From the NCBI GenBank assembly GCA_039030125.1, contig JBCCEV010000179.1, forward strand, positions 1 to 7,806: a stretch of DNA of 7,806 nt, in the 5' to 3' direction. This DNA comes from JBCCEV01 sp039030125 (GTDB taxonomy: Bacteria > Pseudomonadota > Gammaproteobacteria > Ga0077536). Position numbers and translations under genes: made by a program. The notes below the pieces were generated by a model that saw nothing but the letters and a program-made list of their open reading frames with translations, searched no databases and had not been told where the DNA came from. This document shows, piece after piece, positions 5,647 to 7,806 of this stretch (positions are counted from its first letter, which is position 1; the number at the start of each line of letters is the position of its first letter).

Positions 5647-7521
5647 ATGAGCGAACCCCAATCGAGCTCGGCCCACGGGAAAAACCTATTGGTCGAAGCG
5701 GAGGACTTTGACGAATACGGAGGCTGGGTGCTCGATTCGCAGTTCGAAACCATTATGGGTTCGCCTTATCTTTTGGCGCATGGTCTGGGGCAGCCGGTAG
5801 CCGACGCAACAACCACGGTGAATCTTGAAAAAAGTGGCGAGTATGAAGTTTGGGTGCGCGCCAAGGACTGGGTGCCGGGGCACCATCCGGGCCGCTTCAA
5901 ACTGTCAATTAATGATCAAACCCTGGAGACTGAATTTGGCGCCAATGACCAGGATTGGTCGTGGCAAGCGGCCGGTAAGATCGCGCTCGAGGCTGGTGAT
6001 TTAAGCCTTGCGCTGCACGATCTCACCGGCTTTTGCGGGCGCTGTGACGCGATCTTTCTGAGCGCCGATGGCACCGTTCCACCCAACGCGATTAATGAGG
6101 AAAGCCGCGCCTGGCGCAAAGCCATGCGTGGACTCCCCGCCGAGCCGCTTGATGCTGGCGATTTCGACGTTGTCGTGGTTGGCGGTGGGATTTCCGGGTG
6201 CGCCGCGGCACTCGCTGCGGCCCGGCTGGGCCAGACTGTCGCGCTCATCCATGATCGTCCCGTGCTGGGCGGCAATGCGAGTAAAGAAATTGGATTAATG
6301 CCTCGCGGTTCCCAAGGCGCGTTGCTGCAGGAGCTCTCAGAGCGGACGCCGGACGGTGACCTCATGGCCTTGCAGTTGCTTGAAGCCGAGCCGACCGCGA
6401 GCGTGTTCCTTGAGCACCGCGTGATCGCGACCGAGATTGCCGATAACAAAATCATGTCTGTTGATGCCATTGAGGCTCGCGGCGGTCACGAACACCGTTT
6501 CACCGCCAAGGTTTTTATCGATACCAGCGGGGTTGCCAAGCTTGGCCTCATCGCCGGCGCGGAAACCATGTATGGCCGCGAAGCGCAATCGGAGTACGGC
6601 GAATCCTATGCGCCCGAGCAGAGTGACGACATGCACCATGGCAATACTTTGTTTTTCCGCACCGGAATGCGCGAAGAACCGGCGCCATTCCCCGACGTGC
6701 CCTGGGCCACCGAGGTTGCCAAGGACTACGCCAATCTAAGCGGTCAGCTCATCGAACCGGGGCTCGAGAACGGGCCGGGTCCGGTTGCCGGTGATAACCC
6801 CAATACCCCAACATTCCAGTTCAAGAAAACGGCCGATAATTCTGGAGACTCGTTTCCCGCGACCCACTTCTGGGAATATGGCCAATGGCTGGATCCGTAC
6901 ACTGAGAGTGAACACATCCGTGACTACTTGATGCGCGCATTGTTTGGGACCTTCTCCAACGTCAAGCGGCTTGAACCAGAGCAATACGCGAATCTCTCAT
7001 TCGAATGGATGGCCTATGTGCCCGCGCAGGGCGAATTTCATCGCTATCGGGGTGACTACGTACTGACGGAGAATGACATCACGAACCACACCACCTTCGA
7101 TGACGGATTGATCGCCAACGATGGTTCATTCTGCATCCATTGTGCATGGGGTAAGGATGAAGACGCGCCCTATGACTTCCGGCTGAAGGATTGGATCTGG
7201 GACAGCCGCGACCGAGCGCCGTATTTCGTTCCTTTTCGCTGTTTGTATTCGGCCAATATCCAGAACCTGATGGTCGCCGGAAAACACATCAGTGTGTCAT
7301 CGGTGGCCAGCTCTTCAACGAAATTCATGGGTAACGGGGCGCAGCATGGTGTTGCCGTTGCTGCCGCTGCATCGTTATGCAACAAGTACGATACCTCACC
7401 GCGGGGGCTGGTCGAAAATCATCTCAATGAATTGAAAGCGCTGCTCCATGAACTCACCCATTGCGATCACGATCTTGATCACAACCCGCCCATCAGCAAA
7501 TTCAAACCCGTATTTACCTGA
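5647..7521 (+). CDS. FAD-dependent oxidoreductase with N-terminal carbohydrate-binding-like domain
   Basis: This 624-residue protein has two parts. Residues about 12-140 form a beta-rich domain with 'LLVEAEDFDEYGGWVLDSQF', 'GSPYLLAHGLG', 'GEYEVWVRAKDWVPG' and 'LHDLTGFCGRCDAIFL', typical of the jelly-roll, carbohydrate-binding-like modules fused to this oxidoreductase family. From residue 173 a FAD_oxidored (PF12831-type) domain begins: the Rossmann dinucleotide motif DVVVVGGGISGCAAALAAARLG at 174-195 (read in two parts, glycines 179-181 and 184), the 'HDRPVLGGN' segment at 202-210, 'YRGDYVLTENDI' at 467-478, and the C-terminal FAD-contact region 'NLMVAGKHIS...MGNGAQHGVAVAAAA' at 540-576. There is no signal peptide, so a cytoplasmic location is expected. 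The family is common in polysaccharide-degrading planctomycetes, lentisphaerae and bacteroidetes; its substrates are poorly known, likely sugars or glycosides. A His/Asp/Cys-rich tail lies at about 605-613. The gene starts 108 bases after the hydratase/aldolase operon and may extend it. The family call is strong; the function is open. Confidence 0.88.
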   Translation: MSEPQSSSAHGKNLLVEAEDFDEYGGWVLDSQFETIMGSPYLLAHGLGQPVADATTTVNLEKSGEYEVWVRAKDWVPGHHPGRFKLSINDQTLETEFGANDQDWSWQAAGKIALEAGDLSLALHDLTGFCGRCDAIFLSADGTVPPNAINEESRAWRKAMRGLPAEPLDAGDFDVVVVGGGISGCAAALAAARLGQTVALIHDRPVLGGNASKEIGLMPRGSQGALLQELSERTPDGDLMALQLLEAEPTASVFLEHRVIATEIADNKIMSVDAIEARGGHEHRFTAKVFIDTSGVAKLGLIAGAETMYGREAQSEYGESYAPEQSDDMHHGNTLFFRTGMREEPAPFPDVPWATEVAKDYANLSGQLIEPGLENGPGPVAGDNPNTPTFQFKKTADNSGDSFPATHFWEYGQWLDPYTESEHIRDYLMRALFGTFSNVKRLEPEQYANLSFEWMAYVPAQGEFHRYRGDYVLTENDITNHTTFDDGLIANDGSFCIHCAWGKDEDAPYDFRLKDWIWDSRDRAPYFVPFRCLYSANIQNLMVAGKHISVSSVASSSTKFMGNGAQHGVAVAAAASLCNKYDTSPRGLVENHLNELKALLHELTHCDHDLDHNPPISKFKPVFT

Positions 7522-7534
7522 TCCCTCGATTGAT

Positions 7535-7555
7535 ACCGCGCACCGCGTGCGCGGT
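7535..7555 (+). terminator. GC-rich hairpin after the FAD oxidoreductase gene, possible terminator
   Basis: ACCGCGCA and its exact complement TGCGCGGT enclose a 5-base loop, starting 14 bases after the stop codon. The only T-run nearby (TTTT, 7565-7568) begins 10 bases after the stem instead of directly at its foot, so this is a weak or non-canonical intrinsic terminator, or simply an RNA-stabilising hairpin. Confidence 0.4.
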
Positions 7556-7590
7556 CGAAATCGGTTTTAAATCGGGTGCGTTAAGCGTAT

Positions 7591-7610
7591 TGCCAGATCA
7601 GCATCTGGCA
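7591..7610. promoter_or_regulatory. Perfect inverted repeat, candidate operator
   Basis: TGCCAGAT and ATCTGGCA are exact reverse complements separated by CAGC. A second shorter dyad, TGAGA-GCTA-TCTCA (7611-7624), abuts it directly. Both lie 54-87 bases before the start of the next gene, where a promoter is expected. No T-run follows, so an operator is more likely than a terminator. The binding protein is unknown. Confidence 0.4.
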
Positions 7611-7677
7611 TGAGAGCTATCTCACAACATCAGATTTAACACTTTGTTAGCTTTCGAAGCATCAATGGGGGCCCCGG

Positions 7678-7806
7678 ATGCTCTTAGTTCGATCTGTCAC
7701 TCGCGTGGTCATCGCGTTGCTGCTAAGCGCGCTCTCGATCGGCGTTTGGGCGTTCGATTTACCGCCCGATTTCGATAACACCCAGGTCATCGGTGGATTG
7801 CGTGAG
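7678..7806 (+). CDS. Exported protein, probable PQQ-dependent sugar dehydrogenase-like, N-terminal fragment
   Basis: An open frame of 43 codons runs off the right edge. Residues 1-25 form a classic Sec signal peptide: a short n-region with two Arg (MLLVRSVTR), a hydrophobic core (VVIALLLSALSIG), and a V-W-A cleavage site before FDLPPDF. The mature start, 'FDLPPDFDNTQVIGGLRE', resembles the N-terminus of secreted beta-propeller PQQ-dependent glucose/sorbosone dehydrogenase-like proteins, which typically begin 'LP.GF....v..GL..PT' before the first blade. A G-run (7667-7671) six bases before the ATG may serve as a ribosome binding site. The other two frames close within the segment (the ATG at 7665 leads to a stop), which supports this reading. 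The signal peptide is fairly sure; the enzyme family is a resemblance over about 18 residues and so tentative. The rest of the gene is outside the window. Confidence 0.6.
   Translation, partial: MLLVRSVTRVVIALLLSALSIGVWAFDLPPDFDNTQVIGGLRE

Noticed and set aside
5916..6470. 184-codon open frame on the minus strand
   Set aside because: It is antisense to the FAD oxidoreductase core, including the Rossmann motif, and is Ser/Ala/Pro-rich without recognisable domains.
7668..7675. GGGGCCCC palindrome just before the last ATG
   Set aside because: With no loop it cannot form a hairpin by itself, and an 8-base GC palindrome is not rare enough to call an operator; the G-run is more simply a possible ribosome binding site.

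Overview
The window looks like accessory catabolic DNA from a Gram-negative bacterium. The AsmA-type envelope protein at the left edge argues for an outer membrane. The moderately GC-rich sequence, ATGA-coupled genes and protein types fit a proteobacterium, perhaps an uncultured aquatic gammaproteobacterium. No marker gene is present, so this placement is inference.

Left part, minus strand (about 60-2987). A short AsmA-family protein lies at the left edge, and its C-terminal half appears lost or frameshifted. Two luciferase-like (LLM) oxidoreductases stand upstream of it, 3 bases apart, one of the F420/Mer-like type and one of the general flavin monooxygenase-like type. All three point left and are probably co-transcribed, at least the two LLM genes.

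Centre, plus strand (3087-5538). A divergent gap of about 100 bases separates the LLM genes from a tightly packed four-gene run: a thiolase-fold protein of the SCP2/Ltp type with no thiolase cysteines, a stand-alone DUF35 zinc-ribbon/OB-fold partner, a MaoC_dehydrat_N-type hot-dog protein, and a catalytic MaoC-type hot-dog protein. The first three genes overlap by ATGA. The set matches the hydratase plus retro-aldolase step known from steroid side-chain degradation (the ChsH1-ChsH2-Ltp2 logic of the mycobacterial igr operon). In this step an enoyl-CoA is hydrated and the beta-hydroxyacyl-CoA is then cleaved without thiolysis. Here the DUF35 and MaoC parts are separate genes instead of a fusion. 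The substrate cannot be read from the window.

Right part, plus strand (5647-7806). After 108 bases and a strong ribosome binding site comes a 624-residue FAD-dependent oxidoreductase with a carbohydrate-binding-like N-terminal domain. A GC-rich hairpin and a leader with two abutting dyad symmetries follow. The last gene is cut by the window edge; it begins with a clear signal peptide and resembles the start of PQQ-dependent sugar dehydrogenases.

Taken together the genes suggest oxidation and chain-shortening of a complex CoA-activated substrate, possibly a sterol, terpenoid or glycosylated compound, with LLM and FAD enzymes as redox partners. No acyl-CoA ligase, acyl-CoA dehydrogenase, transporter or regulator gene lies in the window. 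I saw no tRNA, rRNA, CRISPR array or insertion sequence.
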